Shown one piece after another: positions 23,125 through 29,831 of a stretch of DNA of 31,528 nt. Location: IMG/VR virus record IMGVR_UViG_3300025120_011683, positions 1 through 31,528 of that record. One strand, written 5' to 3'. Position 1 is the stretch's first letter. Every line of letters begins with the position of its first letter. This DNA comes from a virus. The translations under genes were made by a program, and so were the position numbers. The notes beneath the pieces were generated by a model. It was not told where the DNA came from and ran no database searches. It saw only the letters and a program-made list of their open reading frames with translations.

Positions 23125-23502
23125 ATGTCCAAATATTTTTTCAGAAAGGAAGTAGCATCCGTCTTTGGTGTCAACGAGGCGATTGTATTAGAGATGATAC
23201 ACTTTAGGATCACTAAGTCGAATCATGTTGCAAATGGTCGCAAGTGGTGGTACGGATCTGTACGACATATCACATCTCATTTTCCATTTTTTTCGGAGAA
23301 GCAGGTATGGCGTATCATGAATAGTCTTGAGAAGCAGGGAGCATTGATTGTATCTAACTACAATAAAAAGAAGTATGATAGAACAAAGTGGTATTCAGTT
23401 ACAGAAAAAGCCTTATCCCATTTGGTAAAACCAATACCCTATGTAAATAATAATAATAATAATAATAAAGAATTTAAAATACCTACATACAAACCATTAT
23501 AA
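23125..23502 (+). CDS. Winged-helix replication protein candidate
   Basis: The 125-aa protein is a winged helix: AIVLEMIHFRI (19-29), WWYGSVRHITSHFPFFSEKQ (41-60) as helix-turn-helix, and VWRIMNSLEKQGALIVSNYN with a basic wing. The C-terminal 20 residues hold seven Asn (an AAT run). This plan resembles the N-terminal domain of phage O/DnaD-type initiators, and it is the first early gene with DnaB in the same operon. It lacks the usual C-terminal domain that binds helicase. It could equally be a regulator. The AAGGAA directly touches the ATG, closer than normal spacing. Confidence 0.55.
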   Translation: MSKYFFRKEVASVFGVNEAIVLEMIHFRITKSNHVANGRKWWYGSVRHITSHFPFFSEKQVWRIMNSLEKQGALIVSNYNKKKYDRTKWYSVTEKALSHLVKPIPYVNNNNNNNKEFKIPTYKPL

Positions 23503-23504
23503 CT

Positions 23505-24233
23505 ATGCATATATACGATTATACGGATAACAATAATCCTTTTTTGTCAGATGAAACATCGATAACATCGATTAGAAAGAATGAAAGTTTATACCCATCA
23601 GTTACAACAATACTAAAAGTTATACCTAATCCATTTTTAGATAAATGGAAATGCAGTAAGTTTGTAGAGTTAGCTAGGAAATATCCTAACAAGTGTCCGC
23701 AAGAAATATCAGATTTAGCATGGGGCAGAGTAGAAGATCCTAAAGGTAATGTATTACCATCGTCCGAGTTCGGAACAATAGCACATAAGTGCTTAGAAGA
23801 TATGATCAATGGGGATGATATAGATCGTGATTGGGCAGAATTTTTATTCAATGCCTATATGGAGATCGATAAATTATACCTTTCTGATATGAATCCTGAA
23901 TATTTAGCATATGACCAAGATCTCAGAGTAGCAGGTACGATAGATTTGTTGGCTAAGATGGATGATAAATATGTATTATTAGATTATAAATTCAGGAACT
24001 GTAAAGGTAAGGGCAAATTCTATGATAGTGATTGTTATCAACTTTCTATCGAATCATTTTTTATACAACAAGAATTTAAACTGACATATCTACCTAAAAT
24101 TTGTAGTATATGTGTAGATGTAAATACGGGTTTACCTTATTTCAAATGGTGGTCTAAAAATAAACTTGACAGGGGTATACAAGTATTCTTAGATGCACGA
24201 GAACTATATTTTAGTTTAAATAATCTAAATTAA
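23505..24233 (+). CDS. PD-(D/E)XK exonuclease, RecB/Cas4-like
   Basis: The 242-aa protein has the order of a RecB-family nuclease: PSVTTILKVIPNPFLDKW (31-48), GTIAHKCLE (90-98) as motif I, VAGTIDLL with D147, LLDYKFR with D160 and K162 as the D-x-K core, and YDSDCYQLSIESFF with Q179. All catalytic positions look intact. Such phage enzymes trim DNA ends for annealing recombination or degrade host DNA. With ERF in the same operon, end resection for single-strand annealing is the likely job. No Cys cluster of Cas4 type is seen, so an iron-sulfur cluster is unlikely. Confidence 0.75.
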   Translation: MHIYDYTDNNNPFLSDETSITSIRKNESLYPSVTTILKVIPNPFLDKWKCSKFVELARKYPNKCPQEISDLAWGRVEDPKGNVLPSSEFGTIAHKCLEDMINGDDIDRDWAEFLFNAYMEIDKLYLSDMNPEYLAYDQDLRVAGTIDLLAKMDDKYVLLDYKFRNCKGKGKFYDSDCYQLSIESFFIQQEFKLTYLPKICSICVDVNTGLPYFKWWSKNKLDRGIQVFLDARELYFSLNNLN

Positions 24234-24244
24234 TCCAAATAATT

Positions 24245-24385
24245 ATGAAAATAAAATATCCACAAAAAGTATTAAATGAATTAGTACATATAGCACATGA
24301 GTTGCTACAACAAGGAGATGATTCTCTTTTAAATCATATCACTACCGCTATGCAGATTACAGAAAGCGAGTTGTCCAATGGTTGA
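24245..24385 (+). CDS. Small helical ORF, 46 aa
   Basis: MKIKYPQKVLNELVHIAHEL continues to ITESELSNG. It fits between the nuclease gene and the next small gene, whose ATG it overlaps by 8 bases. It is too short for family recognition; composition is helical and neutral. Confidence 0.5.
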   Translation: MKIKYPQKVLNELVHIAHELLQQGDDSLLNHITTAMQITESELSNG

Positions 24386-24569
24386 GTTTAATTTAAACGA
24401 CATACAGGACTGCCTCTGTGACTTACACGACGTAAGAAAAAAGTTGCCAAGCAATATACTAAATAGTGCAAAGGATAACGACGGGACTGAAACAACGATC
24501 CTAGATTGTTTAGATAATGTAATAGGAAAATTAACAATCGTAGAAGAAAGCGAGGCAGGCAATGAGTAA
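24378..24569 (+). CDS. Small acidic ORF, 63 aa
   Basis: The product starts MVEFNLNDIQDCLCDLHDVR and is acidic and helical with three Cys. It overlaps both neighbours by 8 bases, the usual compact phage style. The opposite-strand frames here are shadows. Function unknown. Confidence 0.55.
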   Translation: MVEFNLNDIQDCLCDLHDVRKKLPSNILNSAKDNDGTETTILDCLDNVIGKLTIVEESEAGNE

Positions 24570-24834
24570 CCATAAAAATTGGAGAGTATATTTACTTGAG
24601 CGAGAGGGCGAACGAGAATATGTATCCGACAATATAATTGTTAGCTTCCAAGAAAAAGTGACCGAGGCAATGGCATTGTCTAGTGCTATGTTGCATTTTG
24701 ATACTCCTCTAGTGCTAAATGGCACAGATAATCCTGATGGCGATCCTGAGCTTAGTGTAATGCCAATATCAAGAGAGACTGATATGAAAGTATTAAAAAG
24801 ATATTTTTACATTTTTGTAATGAAAAAAAAATGA
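24562..24834 (+). CDS. Hypothetical protein, 90 aa
   Basis: The protein starts MSNHKNWRVYLLEREGEREY; a beta N-terminus is followed by a helix VTEAMALSSAMLHFDTPLV, a pattern seen in small phage proteins of unknown role. It ends MKKK, where a run of nine A is followed by TGA that overlaps the ATG of the next gene (ATGA). Confidence 0.55.
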   Translation: MSNHKNWRVYLLEREGEREYVSDNIIVSFQEKVTEAMALSSAMLHFDTPLVLNGTDNPDGDPELSVMPISRETDMKVLKRYFYIFVMKKK

Positions 24835-25340
24835 ATATATTTTGTATAGATAAAGATCCGATTCAATCGGCAAAGTGGCTATGCGATCAGCATTGCAATA
24901 AGATGGTATTAGAATCAGCACAGATGGTTGCTAATTGTTTTCCAACAGAGGCATTGGAAGATGCTCCTAAGACACAAAATGGAACAACTAGAAAATATTC
25001 TTATTGGAAACATCCTTGCTCAATTTGGGCTAGGGAAACTATGGGCAATCTATCTTGGCTTTTACTTCATTCCTTAGAGATGGAAGAAGAGCGTAAAGAT
25101 AGAGGATATAATCCACACTTTTCAGCCGACTTTCTCAAGTGGGCTTTACACAATATGGTTAGATCTAGTAATGATTCTAGTCCTGAACAAACTGATTTCG
25201 CTATCGCAATAGCAGATGATAAATATTGCAGAAAATTATCTTACTTTGATGAATTAGATGCAATAGGCAAATACAGGCTTTACTACAAGTACGATAAACC
25301 TTTCGCTACTTGGAAACAAAACAAACCCAAATGGATATAA
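24831..25340 (+). CDS. Conserved phage protein, CDxHxxKMxLESAQM family
   Basis: The 169-aa protein starts MNIFCIDKDPIQSAKWLCDQ then HCNKMVLESAQMVANC, and later has YWKHPCSIWARETMGNLSWL. Both patterns recur in a family that is widespread in phages. Some databases attach a pyrimidine-dimer glycosylase name to such proteins, but I cannot support that from the sequence. Many conserved His, Cys, Trp and Asp suggest an enzyme. Translation is coupled to the preceding gene. Confidence 0.6.
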   Translation: MNIFCIDKDPIQSAKWLCDQHCNKMVLESAQMVANCFPTEALEDAPKTQNGTTRKYSYWKHPCSIWARETMGNLSWLLLHSLEMEEERKDRGYNPHFSADFLKWALHNMVRSSNDSSPEQTDFAIAIADDKYCRKLSYFDELDAIGKYRLYYKYDKPFATWKQNKPKWI

Positions 25341-25342
25341 AA

Positions 25343-25564
25343 ATGAATGATAAAGAAATATTAGACGAAATAGCTATAAGGCTAGAAGCAACAGTTGACA
25401 TGGATTCGGAAATCCAACTTGAGGGCGGAGAAAGCGTAGACAAATTGACGCTTGACACATCTCAGGAAGTGGCAAAATATTGCTCTAAGCTTTTATATTT
25501 TATATGGCAACAGAGAATACAAGCACAGAAGTTAAACAAAAAAACGAGAGTGATTACTGTTTAA
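25343..25564 (+). CDS. Hypothetical acidic protein, 73 aa
   Basis: I choose the ATG at 25343 (MNDKEILDEIAIRLEATVDM), just after the stop of the previous gene; an ATG at 25331 would add four residues, and a longer TTG start is unlikely. The first half is acidic and helical, the end basic (KLNKKTRVITV). Function unknown. Confidence 0.5.
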   Translation: MNDKEILDEIAIRLEATVDMDSEIQLEGGESVDKLTLDTSQEVAKYCSKLLYFIWQQRIQAQKLNKKTRVITV

Positions 25565-25752
25565 ATCAAATAGATATGGCTATGAAAGCTGTATCTATTT
25601 TATATTTTAAGGCTAAAAACTCGGATGATAATATCAGCAATGGTATATCATCTGAGTCTTGGCTTGAAAATTTAAATTATCTAGGAAACCTAATAAGACA
25701 AAAAAATGCTACCTCAAGATCCTCAGGAGAGAAAGAACATTCCGATATATAG
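25504..25752 (+). CDS. Hypothetical protein, 82 aa
   Basis: The product starts MATENTSTEVKQKNESDYCL and contains IDMAMKAVSILYFKAKNSDD. It overlaps the preceding gene by 61 bases and the next by 47, more than usual, so one start may be wrong. A polar N-terminus precedes helices. Function unknown. Confidence 0.45.
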   Translation: MATENTSTEVKQKNESDYCLNQIDMAMKAVSILYFKAKNSDDNISNGISSESWLENLNYLGNLIRQKNATSRSSGEKEHSDI

Positions 25753-25975
25753 CGGTTTTATTAATTATTTTCCTGATGCTATCATAGAAGTTACTAAACT
25801 TTCTGTAGCAGGATCTAAGCAACACCATCCTGATGCTAAACTCCATTGGGATAAATCTAAATCAGGTGATGAACTAGATGCTTTGATGCGACACTTGTTG
25901 GAAAAAGATTGGGCTTCCGTAGCATGGCGAGCTATGGCAAATTTACAAAGGGAGATAGATGAGAATGTCGAATAA
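25706..25975 (+). CDS. MazG-like nucleotide pyrophosphohydrolase domain (DUF5664 type)
   Basis: The 89-aa protein is all-helical. It carries RKNIPIYSGFINYFPDAIIE (9-28), GSKQHHPDAKLHWDKSKSGD (36-55) and ELDALMRHLLE. The P-x-Y-x-G..xYFPDAxxEV, QHxP...LHWDxxKS and D-ALxRHL motifs are those I associate with DUF5664, a family related to dATP/dGTP diphosphohydrolases such as MazZ of the cyanophage S-2L. It likely hydrolyses a (d)NTP and so tunes the nucleotide pool. Modified-base synthesis is a known context, but no purZ is visible here. Confidence 0.65.
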   Translation: MLPQDPQERKNIPIYSGFINYFPDAIIEVTKLSVAGSKQHHPDAKLHWDKSKSGDELDALMRHLLEKDWASVAWRAMANLQREIDENVE

Positions 25976-26168
25976 GTATGAAATTATTTATAGGCATTTC
26001 GATATGCATCCCGATTATCGTGGATATCATCTCAAATGGGCTAGGGATAAAGCACAGGCAGTAAGTTATATATGTCCTACCAAGCCTAACAAAGATGGTG
26101 TAGGAAAAACTAAGAAAGGTGCAAGAATACAAATATTAGAAGTAAATGAAATACCTGCCACAGAATAA
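25959..26168 (+). CDS. Small basic hypothetical protein, 69 aa
   Basis: The product starts MRMSNKYEIIYRHFDMHPDY and is basic. AGGGAG lies 4 bases before this ATG, favouring 25959 over the ATG two codons later. It overlaps the end of the previous gene by 17 bases. Function unknown. Confidence 0.55.
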   Translation: MRMSNKYEIIYRHFDMHPDYRGYHLKWARDKAQAVSYICPTKPNKDGVGKTKKGARIQILEVNEIPATE

Positions 26169-26193
26169 AATAAAAGAATACAGGGAGGAAAAT

Positions 26194-26595
26194 ATGCCTA
26201 AAAGTTGCCCTATATTTAAAGTAAAGATGAACTATCCTGTATTGGATCATTGCCATAGGAATTACAAAGTTCGTGCAGTTATTGACAATTATGCTAATTT
26301 ATTTTTAGGCAAAATAGAAAATGCTTTTGATAGATTTGGAAAATCTTCAGATTTATCCTTGACAGATGTTTTGCGGAATGTCATTGTCTATTTAGAAAAT
26401 AAGCAACCTGATATATTACATCCCGTAGGATTCAGGCAGATGACCAAACATTTCAAAAACCAAAGTAAGGATCGCCAAATTATGTTAATGAAGCAAGAAG
26501 GCATTGAGAAGGAAGATATTGATACTTGTCAAAATTCCCATGATAGACTTTCACTATATAGAATAACCATAAAAGAAAAATGCAAAAATATATAA
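26194..26595 (+). CDS. Endonuclease VII-like protein
   Basis: The 133-aa start at 26194 is chosen because GGGAGGA lies a few bases upstream, whereas the longer frame from 26146 has none. The N-terminus MPKSCPIFKVKMNYPVLDHC and then HRNYKVRAVIDNYANLFLGK match recombination endonuclease VII (PF02945): LDHCH (17-21) holds the catalytic D-x-H pair and N35 is the conserved Asn. Such enzymes cut branched DNA before packaging. The usual two zinc CxxC pairs are not both present, as in other short phage versions. It precedes the ERF gene. Confidence 0.65.
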   Translation: MPKSCPIFKVKMNYPVLDHCHRNYKVRAVIDNYANLFLGKIENAFDRFGKSSDLSLTDVLRNVIVYLENKQPDILHPVGFRQMTKHFKNQSKDRQIMLMKQEGIEKEDIDTCQNSHDRLSLYRITIKEKCKNI

Positions 26596-27038
26596 ACCAA
26601 AAACTCGGATCTATACAGACCGATATAAAATGCGGAAAGAGTAATTATAATTCTTTTGGCAAATACGGATACAGAAGCACAGAAGATATATGTGAGGCTG
26701 TAAAACCATACGAAACAGAACATCAAGTTACATTCATATTGTCCGATGAGATGATAGAGATTGCTAACAGAGTATATGTTGAGGCTACTGCTTCTATTAC
26801 TTGTAATGTTTCAGGAGAATACATAGCAGTAAAAGCTTCAGCTAGAGAGCCTCAGGTAATAAAAGGAATGTCTGAGATGCAAATAACGGGAGCTACTGCT
26901 TCTTATGCAAGAAAAAGAGCCTTAGCGGGACTTCTACTCTTGGACGATACTCAAGATGCTGATGGATTTAACAAACACGATGATAAATCGGTAGAAACAA
27001 ATGATAACAATCAAAATGGAGAAGACGACTTACTATGA
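26580..27038 (+). CDS. ERF-family single-strand annealing protein
   Basis: The 152-aa protein has SNYNSFGKYGYRSTEDICEA (20-39), the usual N-terminal ERF motif, a strand-rich middle (EIANRVYVEATASITCNVSG), and MQITGATASYARKRALAGLL (101-120), the conserved GxxxSYxRRxALxGLL core. The end is acidic and disordered. ERF proteins anneal complementary single strands in phage recombination and end repair. It overlaps the preceding gene by 16 bases and the next by 4. Confidence 0.85.
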   Translation: MQKYINQKLGSIQTDIKCGKSNYNSFGKYGYRSTEDICEAVKPYETEHQVTFILSDEMIEIANRVYVEATASITCNVSGEYIAVKASAREPQVIKGMSEMQITGATASYARKRALAGLLLLDDTQDADGFNKHDDKSVETNDNNQNGEDDLL

Positions 27039-27280
27039 GCGAATATGTGCAAAAAGAAGGAACAGGGGCATCCTTTAAAAATAAGAAAAAGACCTCAGAT
27101 AAATCACCCGTATTGTTAGGTACTATAACAATACCTGCGGAAATGGCAGGCAAGAAAGTTAATATGGCTTCTTGGATGAATGAAAAGAATGGGGATAAAT
27201 ATTATTCCCATAAGCTTAGTCTAATTCAGGAAAAGCAAGCTGAGACTACATCTGTAGAGCTCAATGAAGATCCTTTTTGA
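27035..27280 (+). CDS. Small protein with SSB-like acidic tail
   Basis: The 81-aa product has a Lys-rich part (GASFKNKKKTSDKSP), beta-type VLLGTITIPAEMAGKKVNMA and ASWMNEKNGDKYYSHKLSLI, and ends in VELNEDPF. The acidic tip ending Pro-Phe is like the interaction tail of bacterial SSB. Translation is coupled to the ERF gene, and single-strand annealing proteins are often paired with SSB. The core is too short for a full OB-fold, so SSB-like partner is only a proposal. Confidence 0.5.
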   Translation: MSEYVQKEGTGASFKNKKKTSDKSPVLLGTITIPAEMAGKKVNMASWMNEKNGDKYYSHKLSLIQEKQAETTSVELNEDPF

Positions 27281-27316
27281 TTCATATATATAATCACCCA
27301 TTACCTACACCCACCT

Positions 27317-28105
27317 ATGAAAGCTAAAATAAACCGATTATTTTGGGATATCGAAACCTCTCCGAATGTCGGTTTATTTTGGCAATCTGGGTATAAATTA
27401 AATATCTCCCATGACAGTATTGTTCAGGAGAGAGCAATAATGTGTATATGTTATAAGTGGCAAGGCGAAAGAAAAGTCCATGCCATTGAATGGGATAAAG
27501 GCGATGATAGAAAGATGATAGAAGATTTTATCGATATCCTTTCTATAGCTGATGAAACTGTAGCACATAATGGTGACAATTTTGATATTAAGTTTTTCAA
27601 CTCTAGGGTCATATTTCACGACTTAGTTCCACCTAGACCATGTAACTCAGTCGATACTCTTAAGATAGCTAGGAGAAAATTTAGGTTTAACTCTAACAGG
27701 TTAGATTATCTAGGCAAATATCTGTTTGGCGATGGCAAGATACATACATCCTTTCAATTATGGAAAGATATTCTTCTTAATAATTGTAAGAAGGCTATGA
27801 AAGAAATGGTTAGATATTGCAAAAAAGATGTTTTATTACTTGAAAAAGTATACAAAAAATTATCTAATCATGATGAGCATAAAACCCATGTCGGGATGCT
27901 AAATGGTAATGATGGATGGAGTTGCCCCGAGTGCGGATCTACAAATGTAAATAGAGATGGCATTAGGGTATTAAAAACATCTAAAAAATATAGAATGAGA
28001 TGCAGATGTTGTGGCAGAGTATATCTAGTTTCACAATCCAATGTAAATAAATATAATGAGTACAAAAAATTCGAAAGCCCTGAGCGAAGAAGAGCAAAAA
28101 TTTAA
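27317..28105 (+). CDS. DEDDy 3'-5' exonuclease with C-terminal zinc ribbon
   Basis: The 262-aa protein starts with FWDIETSPN (9-17; D11 and E13), has VAHNGDNFDIKFF (82-94; D90), and YCKKD (167-171; Tyr and D171). These are the DEDDy motifs of RNase H-fold exonucleases (YprB/DnaQ type). Residues 203-232 form a zinc ribbon: CPEC and, 22 residues on, CRCC. No polymerase domain follows. It may proofread, process RNA or DNA ends, or replace the editing function of the host polymerase. It overlaps the next small gene by 50 bases. Confidence 0.75.
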   Translation: MKAKINRLFWDIETSPNVGLFWQSGYKLNISHDSIVQERAIMCICYKWQGERKVHAIEWDKGDDRKMIEDFIDILSIADETVAHNGDNFDIKFFNSRVIFHDLVPPRPCNSVDTLKIARRKFRFNSNRLDYLGKYLFGDGKIHTSFQLWKDILLNNCKKAMKEMVRYCKKDVLLLEKVYKKLSNHDEHKTHVGMLNGNDGWSCPECGSTNVNRDGIRVLKTSKKYRMRCRCCGRVYLVSQSNVNKYNEYKKFESPERRRAKI

Positions 28106-28277
28106 AGAATGCATCCAAGGCATTGAAGTCTTAAAAGACTTAACATACAGTTTATCCGAGAGTAGATTTGACGAAACAAATTCTATACTTGTCCAATCCA
28201 TAAAACAAACATCTAGGCACTTAGAAACCCAAATGAAGCAACTATATGAAAGAATCAGAATTACCAAATTCTCCTGA
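28056..28277 (+). CDS. Small helical protein, 73 aa
   Basis: The product starts MSTKNSKALSEEEQKFKECI and is helical throughout. It overlaps the exonuclease end by 50 bases and the dnaB start by 32. A helicase-loader role could be guessed from position but there is no motif, so it is left as unknown. Confidence 0.5.
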   Translation: MSTKNSKALSEEEQKFKECIQGIEVLKDLTYSLSESRFDETNSILVQSIKQTSRHLETQMKQLYERIRITKFS

Positions 28278-29565
28278 GGCTGAGAGAATCCTACTATCTT
28301 GTTGTTTACGAGATAACGAATCATTCGAGGAGGCTATGTCTATAGTCGATATCGAAGATTTCTATTATGAGAATAATAAAATTCTATTCTCATCAATGTC
28401 TAAACTATTTAGTGATAATAAACCAATCGATGAATTATCAATCAGCGAAGAACTAAAATCTAGAAATGCTTTAGAGGAAGTAGGCGGATTTGAATATATA
28501 TATAGTATACAGGATGCTACCGCTACATCACTACAGAACAGATCATCGGCTATAATTGTAAAAGAGAACTCTAACAAGAGGCAATTAATCAGAACATCAA
28601 GGTTAGCCATCGAGAGTATAGGCGAAGGAATCGATTACCAAACTGTATTGGGTGATATAGAGAAAGGCTTAGATAATCTAGATTCAAATTTACAACAGAA
28701 TACAAAGCTAGGCGATAATGTAGATTCTTTTATATCTAATATAAACCGAATGAAAGATGGGACATATCAATCCCACAAGTTACCGACAGGTATACCGCAT
28801 TTAGATGAGAAACTACCTGAAGGCGGAATTGGTCGTGGCGAAGTTATGGTGATATCAGCCCCAACATCATGTGGCAAATCACAGTTAGCACTCAATGTTG
28901 CACTCAAAGCGGGTATTACTGACGGAAGGGGTGTGGCTATATTTTCATTTGAGATGCCATCGGAGCAGATAATGAAGAGGATGACGCAAATATCATCGGG
29001 TAAAAACATATCTCATAGCCTAAGCAAGTTAGATGAGGCTAGGAATAAAGACTTTATACAGATCGATAAGTCTATCGAGAAGCTAAAAAGTGCTAATATT
29101 CATGTTGTTAATTATGTTAAATCTATTGTAGAGCTAAAGGCTAAATGCAGGCAACTCAAGAGAAAGAACTTAATAGAGTTAGTTGTCATAGATTATCTAC
29201 AATTAGTACCATGGGATCGTAGGATGTCTAAATGCGATGGCATTGCCGAAGTATCACATGGAATAAAGCAAATGGCAATGGAACTAGATATACCCGTTTT
29301 GTTATTGGCACAGATAAACAGAGAGGGAGCTAAGAGCGGAGAGCCTACGATTTATAACCTAAAGGATTCGGGCGATGTAGAGAATGATGCTGATATTATA
29401 TTGATGATGTATCCAAAAAATTCTGACTTAGCACAGTCCAAAAAGCTTGACAGTAATGGCAGACCATATGTAGAATTGAAGTACAAATTAGTTAAAAACC
29501 GAGAAGGGGAAAAAGATGTCGGAGGAATTTTTGTATTCGACAACTATGTTGGAAGATTTTTATAA
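28246..29565 (+). CDS. dnaB: Replicative DNA helicase, DnaB family
   Basis: The 439-aa protein starts with the usual N-terminal domain (LPNSPEAERILLSCCLRDNE), a linker helix, then the RecA-like motor. Walker A is SAPTSCGKS (204-212), Walker B VVIDYLQL (313-320), and FSFEMPSEQIMKRMTQISSG follows Walker A as in DnaB. QINREGAKSGEPTIYNLKDS then GDVENDAD form the conserved C-terminal motifs. It unwinds the fork as a hexamer on the lagging strand. No separate loader is identified; the winged-helix protein at the start of the operon could serve. Length is close to bacterial DnaB. Confidence 0.9.
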   Translation: MKESELPNSPEAERILLSCCLRDNESFEEAMSIVDIEDFYYENNKILFSSMSKLFSDNKPIDELSISEELKSRNALEEVGGFEYIYSIQDATATSLQNRSSAIIVKENSNKRQLIRTSRLAIESIGEGIDYQTVLGDIEKGLDNLDSNLQQNTKLGDNVDSFISNINRMKDGTYQSHKLPTGIPHLDEKLPEGGIGRGEVMVISAPTSCGKSQLALNVALKAGITDGRGVAIFSFEMPSEQIMKRMTQISSGKNISHSLSKLDEARNKDFIQIDKSIEKLKSANIHVVNYVKSIVELKAKCRQLKRKNLIELVVIDYLQLVPWDRRMSKCDGIAEVSHGIKQMAMELDIPVLLLAQINREGAKSGEPTIYNLKDSGDVENDADIILMMYPKNSDLAQSKKLDSNGRPYVELKYKLVKNREGEKDVGGIFVFDNYVGRFL

Positions 29566-29570
29566 TTTAA

Positions 29571-29634
29571 GGGGATGAGAGATGTCCGTAAGGCTCTCTA
29601 CTTGTTTGCTTCATTTTCAAGTTTGGACATCCCC
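29571..29634 (+). ncRNA. Compact three-way-junction RNA candidate after dnaB
   Basis: GGGGATG (29571-29577) pairs with CATCCCC (29628-29634). Inside, AGAGA/TCTCT (29578-29582 with 29595-29599) is capped by CC-GTAA-GG, a GNRA tetraloop, and ACTTG/CAAGT (29600-29604 with 29618-29622) closes a 13-base loop. All three helices meet with no bases between P1-P2 or P2-P3 and 5 bases between P3 and P1. GATGTCC (29581-29587) can instead pair with GGACATC (29625-29631), an exclusive alternative. It starts 5 bases after the dnaB stop and is followed by a short T-run (29641-29645). Function unknown: terminator, switch or stable RNA. Confidence 0.45.
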
Positions 29635-29648
29635 ACATTATTTTTAAT

Positions 29649-29831
29649 ATGAAAAATACACCGAAAAGAAAAGTCCTATCACTAGAAGAGATCGAAACTA
29701 GAATCCACCTCTATCGAGATGAGTCTAGAACTATATCACATAGGGTCGATGCACTAAGCGATAGAAGAAAAGAAATCAATGTTAAGATAAAAGAACTAAA
29801 GCAAATGGCTACCTACCTAAAGGGGAAGTAA
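29649..29831 (+). CDS. Small coiled-coil protein, 60 aa
   Basis: The product starts MKNTPKRKVLSLEEIETRIH and is one long basic-acidic helix with DRRKEINVKIKELKQMATYL at the end. It is the last rightward gene; its end overlaps the end of the leftward gene by 23 bases, tail to tail. Function unknown. Confidence 0.5.
   Translation: MKNTPKRKVLSLEEIETRIHLYRDESRTISHRVDALSDRRKEINVKIKELKQMATYLKGK

Noticed and set aside
25706-25975. Claim that the phage has a 2-aminoadenine (Z) genome
   Set aside because: Only a DUF5664-like domain is seen; purZ, datZ and a Z-type polymerase are not in the window.
29571-29634. tRNA gene
   Set aside because: The 7-bp closing stem and two arms look tRNA-like, but the T arm is missing, the middle loop has 13 bases and the length is 64 bases.
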